A DNA stretch of 64,000 bases from Clostridium massiliamazoniense (GCF_001403635.1 NZ_LN879468.1:1883501-1947500); one strand, 5' to 3'; positions 44,285 to 53,439 are shown, counted from the stretch's first letter. Numbers and translations: made by a program. The notes: generated from the sequence alone by a model not told the origin.

Positions 44285-44917
44285 TTATCTTAAGTTTCTT
44301 ATAATATCATTTGTTTTTAGTGAACCACTTGATAGCATATCAAAATTTATTTCTGCAGCTTTATAAGCATCCACCCCTGGTGCTCCAGTTGCATCCTTTG
44401 CAATATATACCTCAAATCCCTGTTCTACTAAGTCTCTCATATGTGATTCAATACAAATGTTTGAATTCATTCCACCAAGAATCACCTTATCTATTTTTTG
44501 TTTCCTTAATTGTAATACTAAATCATTTGTTTGTGGTCCAAATATCTTATGTGGACTAGCTATTACAGTTTCATCATCTTCTATATATGGCTTAAATAAT
44601 TCATATATATCAGCTCTTGAGTTTTTATCTACTGCTTCAGATGGTCCTTTCCTCTCAAACATTTTTAATGAGTGCATCATCTTTTCACCCTTTGATTCAA
44701 ATTCCCACTTATGGTCATGTGGATAATAATAATGTGGTGATACAAATACCTTATATCCATTCTCTTTTGATGCCTTAAGTAAATCTTCTATATTTTTTAT
44801 AGTATTATTTTCCTCCAAAACATCCTTTGCTAATGGGTATCCTGCTCCCATCTCATGTAAAAATTCATTTTGTGGATCAACTAGTACTATAGCTGTATCT
44901 TTTTTATTAAAGTTCAT
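44285..44917 (-). CDS. Isochorismatase-family cysteine hydrolase
   Basis: 210 residues. Catalytic triad visible: Asp14 (IVLVDPQNEF), Lys124 (ASPHKIFGP) and Cys155 (GGMNSNICIESHM), with the usual cis-peptide region before Cys. Cytoplasmic amidohydrolase of the nicotinamidase/isochorismatase group; no second gene points to a substrate. ATG after AAGGGGATG. Confidence 0.88.
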   Translation of the reverse strand: MNFNKKDTAIVLVDPQNEFLHEMGAGYPLAKDVLEENNTIKNIEDLLKASKENGYKVFVSPHYYYPHDHKWEFESKGEKMMHSLKMFERKGPSEAVDKNSRADIYELFKPYIEDDETVIASPHKIFGPQTNDLVLQLRKQKIDKVILGGMNSNICIESHMRDLVEQGFEVYIAKDATGAPGVDAYKAAEINFDMLSSGSLKTNDIIRNLR

Positions 44918-45227
44918 ACTTACATCCCCTTACTTTTTAATCTTTCGATTTTACTTTTTGTTATTTAATAACTTGTTTTACCTTATGTATTTATAATAAT
45001 TCTAAAGTAATTAACTCACAATTAGGCACTTTAAAGTAACTAACCCATGTAATAAATTTTATTCTACTCGAATTTATTCTTTATATTATTTTTCTTCTGA
45101 ATCATATATTTTTTATTAAATTTCAGCATTTGTATCTGGTTATTTTGTCTTATTCCGGAACATTTTATTGTATAAATTTATATCATATATTGTAAGCAAT
45201 TTAATTATGTTAAAAGGAGGCTATATC
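44918..45227. other. Divergent intergenic region
   Basis: About 310 bp between the isochorismatase and the first small coat-like gene. Apart from AT-rich promoter-like stretches, no structure recognised. Confidence 0.3.
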
Positions 45228-45407
45228 ATGGCTAGTTTAATAACAAATAATTACCAAGGTGCACCTATAACATTAGGTATTACAGGATTACCTATAACAA
45301 TAACTGGTGAAGTTTTAAAAAGTAATGGTGATGACACAGTAACTCTTAAATTAAAGGATGGAAAAATTGTTCATATCTCAAATGAACTTATAGCATTCTT
45401 TTTCTAA
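45228..45407 (+). CDS. 59-residue Sm-like/DUF2642-like protein, copy 1
   Basis: Starts at ATG 45228 with AAAAGGAGG upstream; a longer frame beginning at 45168 lacks a site. Sequence pattern: N.FQGAPITLGITGLPITITG, EVLKSNGDDTVTLKLKDGKI and a C-terminus IAFFF. Short beta strands with ITG.V and LK..DGKI suggest an Sm-like barrel as in DUF2642 spore-coat-associated proteins. A paralog of equal length lies at 46353 and a third copy of the domain ends the gene at 48246. Function unknown; spore surface role inferred. Confidence 0.75.
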   Translation: MASLITNNYQGAPITLGITGLPITITGEVLKSNGDDTVTLKLKDGKIVHISNELIAFFF

Positions 45408-45870
45408 ACACTATTAAATATTAGAGAAATTATAGGCTACTTTGATAATGGCTACCTACTTGAACTCTCCTTAATTTCATCTAAGTAAGATATAAATAAC
45501 ATTATACTTCTAGATACTTAATGTAATTTTAACATTAAATAGCACCTGAAGATAAATATTGTTATGCTCTTATGTATGAATAATATTAATTCACTTTATG
45601 CTAAGTTTCATTTTATATTGTAGCCTATTATTATAAAAATTTATTTAGTAAGTAAATTCTATAACTTTTTTGATATTCCTAATTTTCTAAATAACTTTCA
45701 TTAAGATTTAGTTAAATTTACTAATTTCTATTGGATAAACTTAAGTAACTAAATCGAAGATTTATAAATTTACTTAAAGATCCACTTTGATTAGTTTATT
45801 ATATGGCTATTTTCTTATGTGTAAATTTAAATAACTCATAATCTATGTATTAAACAGGAGGTTTTAATAA
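45408..45870. other. Long gap inside the small-protein cluster
   Basis: About 460 bp, very AT-rich, no gene. An inverted pair TATAGGCTAC (about 45431) and GTAGCCTAT (about 45620) brackets about 170 bp. Could be a leader RNA of the Asp/Lys-rich gene; no known riboswitch recognised. Confidence 0.35.
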
Positions 45871-46335
45871 ATGTTTGAAGATTTAAAAAGTGCGGGAAAA
45901 CCTTTAAAAGAACTAACAGCAGGTCCCAACAGTGCATTTAAAGAACTTTCTTCATTGAAAGATATTTCTCTTCCATTAAAAGAACTCGGTAAAATGGAAT
46001 CATTCAATGAATTATCAAGTTTAAAAGAAGGTTTTGCTCCATTAAAAGACTTAAAGGGACCAGATCCTCATGGCCCTAAACATGATTCATCAAATAATGA
46101 TGATAATAAAAAAGACAAAGACAATAAAGATGATAGCAAAAAGGATGATGGTAAAAAAGATAAAGACAATAAAGATGACAATAAGAAAGATGACAATAAG
46201 AAAGACAAAGACGAAAAAGATGACAACAAGAAAGATGATGATAAAAAAGATAAAGACAATAAAGACGACCACAAAAAAGATGATAATAAAAAAGATAAAG
46301 ACAATAAAGATGATAAACACAAAAAAGATAAATAA
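45871..46335 (+). CDS. Asp/Lys-rich repeat protein
   Basis: 154 residues; ATG after AACAGGAGG. The N-terminal half has repeated LKEL/FKELSSLK-type units (about 10-65). The C-terminal half (about 75-154) is almost only Lys, Asp and Asn in tandem KKDDNKKDKDNKDD units: highly charged, disordered, and about neutral in net charge. No membrane or signal part. Coded between the two 59-residue paralogs, likely one transcript with the second. Perhaps a spore surface or cation-binding polymer; unknown. Confidence 0.75.
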   Translation: MFEDLKSAGKPLKELTAGPNSAFKELSSLKDISLPLKELGKMESFNELSSLKEGFAPLKDLKGPDPHGPKHDSSNNDDNKKDKDNKDDSKKDDGKKDKDNKDDNKKDDNKKDKDEKDDNKKDDDKKDKDNKDDHKKDDNKKDKDNKDDKHKKDK

Positions 46336-46352
46336 ATTAGAGGTGATTAATA

Positions 46353-46532
46353 ATGTATGATTTATTAACAAATGATTTTAAAGGTGCTACAATTACTGTT
46401 GCAATTACAGGTTTACCAATAGTAATAACAGGTAAGGTTATCACTAGTGAAAAAGAAGGAATTATTTCTCTAAAGGCAGAAGATGGAAAAATAATTAATA
46501 TAGCTGAAAATCTTATTGCATTTTTCTTTTAA
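46353..46532 (+). CDS. 59-residue Sm-like/DUF2642-like protein, copy 2
   Basis: 59 residues from ATG 46353 with AGAGGTGAT upstream, 17 bp after the Asp/Lys-rich gene. N.FKGATITVAITGLPIVITG, GIISLKAEDGKIINI, and the same LIAFFF end as copy 1. Aligned without gaps over most of the length, the two share the ITGLPI, ITG.V, LK..DGKI and AFFF blocks. Followed by a terminator. Confidence 0.8.
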   Translation: MYDLLTNDFKGATITVAITGLPIVITGKVITSEKEGIISLKAEDGKIINIAENLIAFFF

Positions 46533-46545
46533 TAAATTTCCATAT

Positions 46546-46580
46546 ATAAAGGACTGTAAATCTGATTTACAGTCCTTTAA
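46546..46580 (+). terminator. Terminator after the second 59-residue gene
   Basis: AAAGGACTGTAAAT and ATTTACAGTCCTTT, 14-bp stem with a 3-nt loop. Confidence 0.85.
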
Positions 46581-46710
46581 ATAAATCTTTTAAGATTTAT
46601 TTTCTACTTTTCAATTTTATATTGTTTTATATTTTTCCCTGAACACTTATTTTGAACATATATTTTATAAAAATATATGGAATAAAAATATTGAAAGGTA
46701 GGCAAATTTT

Positions 46711-48132
46711 ATGATTCCAATTCTCATTATTTTAGTCATCTATATTTTAATGGTGTTTTCAGTTAAATATCGTACTGCTATATCAATTTTAGGTGTTGGC
46801 GCCTTGTTGATGTATACAACTTTATTTGAAGGTTACACCTTCGTGGATGTATTTAAGAGTTTCCCATTAGAAATAGTCTTATTGATTTTAGCCTTAGCAT
46901 TATTCTCGAAAATATTTGAGAATAATGGTTTTTTAGAGGCTATAGGAAATAAATTATTAAAATTATCTAAGGGAAGCAAAACATTTATAATAGTTGTTCT
47001 ACCGCTTGTTATGTATGTTACATCTTTATTCATGAACAACTTAAGTGTTATTCTTATATTCACATTTATAGTATTAACCATTGTAAGACAATTTAAATTC
47101 CCTGTGACACCAATTTTAGTAGCTTGTTTAATAGCTTCAAATATAGGTGGTTGTCCTCTGCCATGGGCTGATACTCCCGCAGTAATTATTACCTTGTATT
47201 CAGACTTTACACTTTTTGATTTTCTAAATAAACTTTTTATACCATGTGCTGTATTTGAAGGATTACTAATACTTTATTTATTCCTTTGGTATAAATATTT
47301 AAATAAAATAAAATTATTTAAATTTAAGCATAATACAAAGAACAAAGAGAAAAGCTTAATTTTGAAGGCTACTCCTCTAGCACCACTTCCACCTTTACCA
47401 GAGGATGAGGATGCTCCAACACCACCTCCACCACATGAACCACCTCCACATATTAAAGCCATTATTCCAAAATCAAAATTCAAAAGACTTTATTGGCCAT
47501 TAATAGTGTTTGGTCTCTTTATTGTTGGTGTTTGCATTGCTCCTTTTATAAATCTCTCTATTTCTTATGTATGTATGTTCTTTATTGGATTTACATTGAT
47601 TTTTGTATCAGGTAATCCTGGTGATATACTAAACTCCCTTGATGTAACAGATTCATTGGTGTTTATTTCATCACTCTTTATGATCTCTGGAGTATTAGAG
47701 CATTATGGAGTATTAAAAACAGCAGTAAATTATCTACTTTCATTTACAGGCGATAATAAGATTTTAATTCTTCTTTGCATATTGTTCTGTTCATTTCTAA
47801 TTGCAACCTTCCTATCAGCTGGTCCTGCTGCTGCAACTATCTTACCAATGTGTGCACAATTAATTCCTATAATCGGAAGTAACTTTGTTTTCGTTCCATT
47901 AGCTTTAGGAATTCTTGCTGGAAGTAGTATGTTACCTTGGTCAGCCACAGGAGGCCCTATAATGCTTAGTGAAGTTAATAGATATTTATATCATCGTAAG
48001 GTATCCGATGAAGAAAAAAATAATATTATGAATATTTATAACTTAAAAGAATATGCAGCTTTTTCAATACCATTTTCTTTAATTATATTACTAGGTAGTG
48101 CTATATATATTTCCATATACATGGCTCTATAA
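46711..48132 (+). CDS. Ion transporter (IT) superfamily permease, ArsB/NhaD-like, with proline-rich loop
   Basis: 473 residues, about 11-12 membrane helices in two halves. Helical hairpin motifs: SLFMNNLSVILIF with SNIGGCPLPWADTP in the first half and LSAGPAAATILP with GSSMLPWSATGGP in the second, as in ArsB/NhaD/citrate carriers. The central loop (about 221-248) is unique: APLPPLPEDEDAPTPPPP then HEPPPH, a cytoplasmic polyproline/acidic segment. Substrate unknown, perhaps an anion or Na+. ATG after TTGAAAGGTAGGC. Lies within the small-protein cluster but after a terminator, so separately transcribed. Confidence 0.8.
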   Translation: MIPILIILVIYILMVFSVKYRTAISILGVGALLMYTTLFEGYTFVDVFKSFPLEIVLLILALALFSKIFENNGFLEAIGNKLLKLSKGSKTFIIVVLPLVMYVTSLFMNNLSVILIFTFIVLTIVRQFKFPVTPILVACLIASNIGGCPLPWADTPAVIITLYSDFTLFDFLNKLFIPCAVFEGLLILYLFLWYKYLNKIKLFKFKHNTKNKEKSLILKATPLAPLPPLPEDEDAPTPPPPHEPPPHIKAIIPKSKFKRLYWPLIVFGLFIVGVCIAPFINLSISYVCMFFIGFTLIFVSGNPGDILNSLDVTDSLVFISSLFMISGVLEHYGVLKTAVNYLLSFTGDNKILILLCILFCSFLIATFLSAGPAAATILPMCAQLIPIIGSNFVFVPLALGILAGSSMLPWSATGGPIMLSEVNRYLYHRKVSDEEKNNIMNIYNLKEYAAFSIPFSLIILLGSAIYISIYMAL

Positions 48133-48188
48133 GTAACAAAATTAATAAAAAATAAATATATTATTATATGTTTATAATAATCAAGTGA

Positions 48189-48218
48189 TGATAAGCGTAG
48201 AGATATCTACGCTTATTA
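48189..48218 (+). terminator. Terminator after the permease
   Basis: ATAAGCGTAGA and TCTACGCTTAT stem with a 4-nt loop; the T tail is weak. Confidence 0.65.
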
Positions 48219-48245
48219 AATATATTAATTGAGTAAGGTGAAAGC

Positions 48246-49358
48246 ATGGATATTTTAATAGTACTTTTATTAAGTTGTTGTTTACCGAGAGGTATTCCAC
48301 TTATACCTATTTATTTCTTACTACGTAATAATTCAGAATTTCATAATTTTCATGGTTTCAATAATTCCTCTACATTTTCACAAAATAACTCCGTTTTATT
48401 AAATAACCCTTTCCCAGAAAGCTCAAAAACTCAAAATATAAATGCTAATATCCAAAATCAAACTATGAATAAATTGAAATATTATAATCATGAAATTATA
48501 CCTAATTACATTCCTCCAAATAGATATGGAAATATTAATTGTTCACCTCGCTCTATTAACTGCCATTTAAATAGAGCATCAACTAATAATCAAAATACAT
48601 TTACAAATAATAATGTACTTAAGAAGAATAAAGCTTTTCAAAAGAATGAAGCAATAAAAACATATGATAAAATTAAAGATAATAATATTTATAACATAGC
48701 CGCAAATGAAGAAGAACAATTAGTAACTAAATTATCTAGTGATCCAAAATATCGTTCTTATAATTATATATATTCAAATAAATATATGCCTATAATTGAT
48801 ATTAATAGTATTCTTATTGATTATATTGATATTAATGACATTCCTTTTAATATTAATGATATTACTTTTGAATATAATGAAAATAATTATAACGAAACTG
48901 ATTATGATGAAATTAATTATGACAATATTGATTGTAGTAATATTGATTTTGAATATAATGAAAACTTTTCTATCCCTTCCACTGAAATAGAGCTTATTAA
49001 TAGCAATGTAAATAAAAGTAATATTACTGAAAGTAATGCCAATGAAAGTAATTCTAATGAAAAAGAAATAATTTTAAAAGAAGTATCAAAACCTAAATTA
49101 AAAGAATTGCCAATACCTAATTCAGAAGAAAAACAACTTTCTAAATCAGACAAAGTATCAATAGTTAATTCAAAGGAGAATCTAATTTCTGATTTAATAG
49201 AAAAAAATTTTAAAGGCACTACTATTTCGACTATAATTAATGGATTTGGCATTATCACTGGAGTAGTTGTTTTAGACTTCAAGGAAGTAATTGCTTTGAA
49301 ACTTGAAAGTAATATAATACTCTTTATAAATAAAAAATACATCACTAATTTTTATTAA
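48246..49358 (+). CDS. Asn-rich protein with C-terminal Sm-like/DUF2642-like domain
   Basis: 370 residues; ATG after GTAAGGTGAAAGC. N-terminal hydrophobic segment (about 1-25, with CC at 10-11), a long Asn/Ile/Asp/Tyr-rich middle with YNE/DEINYD-type repeats (about 190-245), a Lys/Ser region, and a C-terminal ~58 residues (NFKGTTISTIINGFGIITG, VIALKLESNIILFI) that match the two 59-residue paralogs. So the small fold is used both alone and as the tail of a large disordered protein. Probably spore surface; function unknown. Confidence 0.7.
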   Translation: MDILIVLLLSCCLPRGIPLIPIYFLLRNNSEFHNFHGFNNSSTFSQNNSVLLNNPFPESSKTQNINANIQNQTMNKLKYYNHEIIPNYIPPNRYGNINCSPRSINCHLNRASTNNQNTFTNNNVLKKNKAFQKNEAIKTYDKIKDNNIYNIAANEEEQLVTKLSSDPKYRSYNYIYSNKYMPIIDINSILIDYIDINDIPFNINDITFEYNENNYNETDYDEINYDNIDCSNIDFEYNENFSIPSTEIELINSNVNKSNITESNANESNSNEKEIILKEVSKPKLKELPIPNSEEKQLSKSDKVSIVNSKENLISDLIEKNFKGTTISTIINGFGIITGVVVLDFKEVIALKLESNIILFINKKYITNFY

Positions 49359-49442
49359 ATACTTATCCACTGGCTATGTCTTATAATAAGGACTTATTCC
49401 TCACCTTTAGTTCATGATATTGTATTTTAATTAATTTTACTA

Positions 49443-49482
49443 AAAGGTGGAGGTATTTACTCTCCATATCTCCACCTTTAAG
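49443..49482. terminator. Terminator between convergent Asn-rich and BRO genes
   Basis: AAAGGTGGAG.TAT and ATATCTCCACCTTT stem. Confidence 0.8.
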
Positions 49483-49492
49483 TTATCCACAA

Positions 49493-50461
49493 TTAAAATA
49501 TTCCACTTTCCTCATTAATAAAAATCATTTCTAATATTTCTTTTAAATCACTTAACTTATTTTCATTATTACTTCTAACTATACTGTCTATGGTCTTAAT
49601 TATTTCTAACATTTTATCTGCTTCTTGAACTTTTAATAAGTTATCCACAGGCTTTGAACTTAAATTTTCTCCACAGGATAAGTCCACTTCTTCATCCTTC
49701 ACCTCATCAAGTGAATAATACTTATTCTTTCTTAAGCTAGGCAATACCTCTCTTCTAAGCCATTTTCTAAATTCAATTCCTATAGGTTTTTCTGAATATT
49801 GAAGAAAACCATAAAGACCATCTTCATAAAAAATAGTTAACCTTGCTACACGCTCTTTATTAGATATTGTATCTCCTACAATATCTTTAAATACCCTAAG
49901 ATTATTGCCTTCTAATATTTCATATTCAAATTCTTTCTCAAAACGTTCTGACTTTATACAATTATTGATTGTTCTTGACGGGTCTATATATCCAAAAGCC
50001 TTTGCAATATCAGTGGCTATCCAACAAGGTTTACCTTTCCATATAAAAGTATAAATATTATTTCCATTAAATTCTCTCATTAAAATATTAGGGTTAACAT
50101 TATCATCTTCATTTTCACCCATAAACTCTTTAATTTCTAAATCACTTAACTTATTCCTATACTTTAAGAAGTCTAATAAAGCATTTTCATAAAATAAAAC
50201 TAATTTAGGTGATTGCTTATATCTACTTATTCCATTACTAAAAAGCATTATTTTAAATTCCTTTAACTCCTCTCTAGTTAGTACTTCATAGTCTATTCCT
50301 TCAAGAAAATTACCTGAATTAATAAAGTAATTCACTATCTTAGATGGATTTTCATATCCAAGCATAGAAGCTACCTCTATACCTATCCAACATAACCTTC
50401 CATTCCAAAGGAAACTATGAACTTCCTCTCCATTAAATTTTTGTACATTTGTATTTTTCAT
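49493..50461 (-). CDS. Tandem BRO-N domain protein (phage antirepressor type)
   Basis: 322 residues containing two BRO-N domains in tandem: about 5-110 (FNGEEVHSFLWNGRLCWIGIE, EVASMLGYENPSKIV) and about 128-245 (FNGNNIYTFIWKGKPCWIAT, DIAKAFGYIDPSRTI, FRKWLRREVLPSLRK). Only the second keeps the C-terminal FRKWL...VLP.L part usually seen in antirepressors; the first appears shortened. BRO-N proteins bind DNA and are typical of phages. No other phage gene is beside it. The 5' leader carries a terminator-like hairpin. Confidence 0.8.
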   Translation of the reverse strand: MKNTNVQKFNGEEVHSFLWNGRLCWIGIEVASMLGYENPSKIVNYFINSGNFLEGIDYEVLTREELKEFKIMLFSNGISRYKQSPKLVLFYENALLDFLKYRNKLSDLEIKEFMGENEDDNVNPNILMREFNGNNIYTFIWKGKPCWIATDIAKAFGYIDPSRTINNCIKSERFEKEFEYEILEGNNLRVFKDIVGDTISNKERVARLTIFYEDGLYGFLQYSEKPIGIEFRKWLRREVLPSLRKNKYYSLDEVKDEEVDLSCGENLSSKPVDNLLKVQEADKMLEIIKTIDSIVRSNNENKLSDLKEILEMIFINEESGIF

Positions 50462-50478
50462 TTAAATCACTCCTAAAA

Positions 50479-50525
50479 AATCTCTCCAAAATCCCTAATT
50501 AAATCTAAGGGACTTTGGAGAGATT
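50479..50525 (-). terminator. Terminator-like hairpin in the leader of the BRO gene
   Basis: Minus-strand AATCTCTCCAAAGTCCCT and AGGGATTTTGGAGAGATT form a long stem followed by TTTTTT, ending right before the ribosome-binding site TAGGAGTG. It could attenuate transcription or end an upstream RNA. Confidence 0.75.
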
Positions 50526-50849
50526 AATATCTTAAAATTAAAAGTACTTCTAAAATTATTACCTATAAATAAATTACAATTGAATAAATTATAGTTTATT
50601 GGCTATACTACAAAAGAAGTCTTCGATTTTATGGTTCCTTAGATAGTTCGGTATCTATTGAATTTATAGGTGCAGCAACACCTTATAAAATCCTAGGCTT
50701 TATTTAAAACTAGTTTTTACTTAAATTCTCTCAAATATACTAATTAATTTTAATTTAAGTTAATATATGCTTAGATAGTTCTAAATGTAATGAAAAAATA
50801 ATTAATATAGAAAACCTTAAAAACCTTTTAAAGAATATTAATGACATAA
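50526..50849. other. Intergenic region upstream of the BRO gene
   Basis: About 325 bp. Contains a short less AT-rich segment near 50615-50700 with a small hairpin (AGGTGCAGCAACACCT). No gene recognised; it may encode the RNA ended by the hairpin at 50479-50525. Confidence 0.35.
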
Positions 50850-50886
50850 AAAAAGTCTTAATCCAATTAAGGATTAAGACTTTTTT
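50850..50886 (-). terminator. Terminator after the 100-residue gene
   Basis: AAAAGTCTTAATCC and GGATTAAGACTTTT, 14-bp stem and T run. Confidence 0.88.
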
Positions 50887-51187
50887 ATTTGTAATATCCA
50901 TATTCACAAAGTAAATCATAGCAACTATTTACTTCATCATCAGTAAAAAGTTCACCATACTTTGTATCAATAACAGTAGCTTCCATTGTTAGGTCTATAC
51001 GATTTGCTTGTTGTAATTTATCAAACCCGTCAGAAATTCTTCCCTTACGGATAATTTCCTTAGCTGTTTTTACTCCTCCAAACTTTGCTACTGTTTGTAA
51101 AAACTTTGTTGGATTATATCCATATTGTTTTTGTGCTATTTCACACTTTTTAATAAGGTCTTCATCAAACTTTTTCTCTAAAGTCAT
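50885..51187 (-). CDS. Conserved small protein of unknown function
   Basis: 100 residues: YGYNPTKFLQTVAKFGGVKTAKEII, GRISDGFDKLQQANRIDLTMEA and GELFTDDEVNSCYDLLCEYGY. I recognise this pattern as a widespread small domain, often found alone or attached to other proteins in bacteria, without a known role. Alpha-helical, cytoplasmic. ATG with AATGGAG upstream; monogenic. Confidence 0.7.
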   Translation of the reverse strand: MTLEKKFDEDLIKKCEIAQKQYGYNPTKFLQTVAKFGGVKTAKEIIRKGRISDGFDKLQQANRIDLTMEATVIDTKYGELFTDDEVNSCYDLLCEYGYYK

Positions 51188-51256
51188 AACTATTACTCCA
51201 TTATAATAAATTTTATTTTAATTATAACATATCAATTAATTTGAACTACCCTTTTA

Positions 51257-52129
51257 TTATAATGTTTGAGCTGGATCTATATGTACTGTAACCCTTACAT
51301 TTTCAAGTTTTTCACTCATCTCTTTTTTAATATGTCCTATAATATCATGAGCTTCTTTAACTGTCATTTCTGGATTGACTCTAATATGAAAATCTACATG
51401 TTTCATATCTCCTGATTTTCTAGTTTTTAATTTATGGTAATCTATAAAATAATTTTTATATCCTTCTATGATACTTTTTATTTCTTCTTCCTCTTCATCA
51501 TCTAATCTTTTATCAATTATTTCACCAAAATTCTCTTCAATTACTTCTAAGGCTTCTCTAATTATCAGACAAGCAACTATAATAGCAATTATAGGGTCTA
51601 AAATATGTATTCCAGTTAATTTTATAAGAATGATTCCTAATCCAACACCTAATGAAATATATACATCAGTTTTTAAATGAACAGCATCTGCTTTAAGTGC
51701 CATTGAATCTTCTTCTGTTCCAACCTTATGTAATATTCTTGATACAACAAAGTTAACAAAAGCTGCAACAAGCATCACTATTATAGCTATCTCACCATTT
51801 TGGATTGGAGTAGGGACAAAAATTCTTCTAATAGCTTCTAGTATAATAATTATTGATGCTACTAAAACTAATGATCCTTCTATTAATCCAGATATATTTT
51901 CTATTTTTCCGTATCCATATGGATGTAATTCATCAGCAGGTCTAGAAGATATTTTTACTGAAAGAAATGCTACTATAGATGCTACTAAATCTATAGATGA
52001 ATGTATTGCCTCTGATATAACACTTATTGATCCACTTAAAACACCTGCTACAAGCTTTAAAATTATAAGTATTGCATTAGATGCTACTGATAAAGAAGCT
52101 ACCCTATCCTTTCTGTTATGTTTAGTCAT
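51257..52129 (-). CDS. Cation diffusion facilitator transporter
   Basis: 290 residues: six membrane helices (about 10-205) and a C-terminal cytoplasmic ferredoxin-like domain (about 210-290). Metal-site motifs HSSIDLVAS (helix 2) and HLKTDVYIS (helix 5) both keep the HxxxD pattern typical of zinc/iron/manganese exporters of this family. ATG after AGGAGAAAT. Metal specificity cannot be decided. Confidence 0.9.
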   Translation of the reverse strand: MTKHNRKDRVASLSVASNAILIILKLVAGVLSGSISVISEAIHSSIDLVASIVAFLSVKISSRPADELHPYGYGKIENISGLIEGSLVLVASIIIILEAIRRIFVPTPIQNGEIAIIVMLVAAFVNFVVSRILHKVGTEEDSMALKADAVHLKTDVYISLGVGLGIILIKLTGIHILDPIIAIIVACLIIREALEVIEENFGEIIDKRLDDEEEEEIKSIIEGYKNYFIDYHKLKTRKSGDMKHVDFHIRVNPEMTVKEAHDIIGHIKKEMSEKLENVRVTVHIDPAQTL

Positions 52130-52327
52130 AATTTATTTCTCCTTTGTTTTAATGATTTAATGATTTAATAATTTATGTTTTTTAATCAATCCATTGATTT
52201 ATTCAAATTATATAATGTTTTTCCTCAGAATTCACTATTTTTAATAAAAAAAATAATGCTTTACATATTAAATCATTATTTTATATCATAGCTAAATATT
52301 GTAGTACTACTATTTATATAAAAATAA

Positions 52328-52368
52328 AAAAAGCCTCAACCTCTAATTTAGATTAAGACTTTTTTATT
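52328..52368 (-). terminator. Possible terminator downstream of the methyltransferase
   Basis: Imperfect stem AAAAAAGTCTTAATCTAAA / AGAGGTTGAGGCTTTTT on the minus strand, about 80 bp after the methyltransferase stop. Confidence 0.5.
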
Positions 52369-52447
52369 TTTATTATTTTAATAATGCTTACTTGCTAATT
52401 CTATGAATTATAGCTATAATCTTAACACCTTTATACTATTATTTAAG

Positions 52448-53077
52448 TTATATTTTCATAGCAGTAGCACAAAGCCATCCTTCTTCTTCATTATGATCTA
52501 TATTAATATCTGAGAAACCAGCATTTTCAAGTAATTCTTTTAATTGTTCTGGGGTAGGACAATTCATGTTTAAATGTTCAGCAATGGCACTACTTCTTTC
52601 GCTCATATTTCCACCGACCATTTCTAATGCAGTCATAAATTTACCACCAATTTTTAGTACACGAAATACTTCCTTTAAATCTTCTTGTTGATTAGGCCAA
52701 AAATAAAGGCTTTCAATAGAATATACAGAATCAAAGGCATCACTTGGGAAGTTTAAATTTGAAACTCCACATTGTTCTAATTTTAATTTACCTTTTTCAA
52801 TAAGTTCTTTATTTCTTTCACGTGTGCATTCAATAGATACAGGTGAAACATCACATCCGTACATTAGTGAATTAGGATACATAGCTGCAAGTCTTTCAAT
52901 AGCTGCTCCTCCGCCACATCCTATATCAAGAATGTTTTTTCCAAATTCCATATGTTCAAAGCCCCATTTAGTAAGTCCATAATGACTTTCATTCATGTGA
53001 CTTAGAATCTCACTTCCTTGTTCTCCTTCTGGATATGCTGCATTTTTTATAAAATCAAAATCTATTTTTTCAGACAT
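52448..53077 (-). CDS. Class I SAM-dependent methyltransferase
   Basis: 209 residues. Motif I NILDIGCGGGAAIERLA (about 48-64), acidic GCDVSPVSIECT after strand 2, and DSVYSIESLYFWPN motif for strand 4; methyltransferase type 11 core. N-terminal NESHYGLTKWGFEHM is typical of small-molecule methyltransferases of this group. Substrate unknown. ATG after TGGAGGAT; no clear operon partner. Confidence 0.88.
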   Translation of the reverse strand: MSEKIDFDFIKNAAYPEGEQGSEILSHMNESHYGLTKWGFEHMEFGKNILDIGCGGGAAIERLAAMYPNSLMYGCDVSPVSIECTRERNKELIEKGKLKLEQCGVSNLNFPSDAFDSVYSIESLYFWPNQQEDLKEVFRVLKIGGKFMTALEMVGGNMSERSSAIAEHLNMNCPTPEQLKELLENAGFSDINIDHNEEEGWLCATAMKI

Positions 53078-53439
53078 AATTAATCCTCCATAATTCTTAT
53101 ATTACTTATTTAAGTTTTGGCTTTCTAAAGTTCTTATTAACTCCTATTTATGATGTGCTTATTTTTATCATAATATAATTATACTCCGTAATGATATAAT
53201 TTCCAAAAGTTCAAATCCATATTATACCTTTTTATATTTAAAAAATATCTCCCTATATAGTCACACATAGCTATATCTCTCTATTAACTTTGAATTTATA
53301 ATATCATTGTCTTTTTTAAAATTTAATTTTTCTTTAAATAAAAACTTAAATCACTTAACTTTGCACCTGCAATTCCTTAATAAAGAATCTCATGAAAATC
53401 TAATTTATGACTTTCATGAGATTCTAATAAAAATATAAA
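53078..53439. other. Intergenic region with terminator
   Basis: About 360 bp, no gene. AGAATCTCATGAAA (53384-53397) and TTTCATGAGATTCT (53412-53425) form the terminator of the K+/H+ antiporter gene. The remainder is the methyltransferase upstream region. Confidence 0.7.

Noticed and set aside
46068-46371. Overlapping long frames on both strands in the Asp/Lys-rich gene
   Set aside because: They come from the low-complexity repeat DNA; only the frame with the ribosome-binding site and non-repetitive N-terminus is credible.
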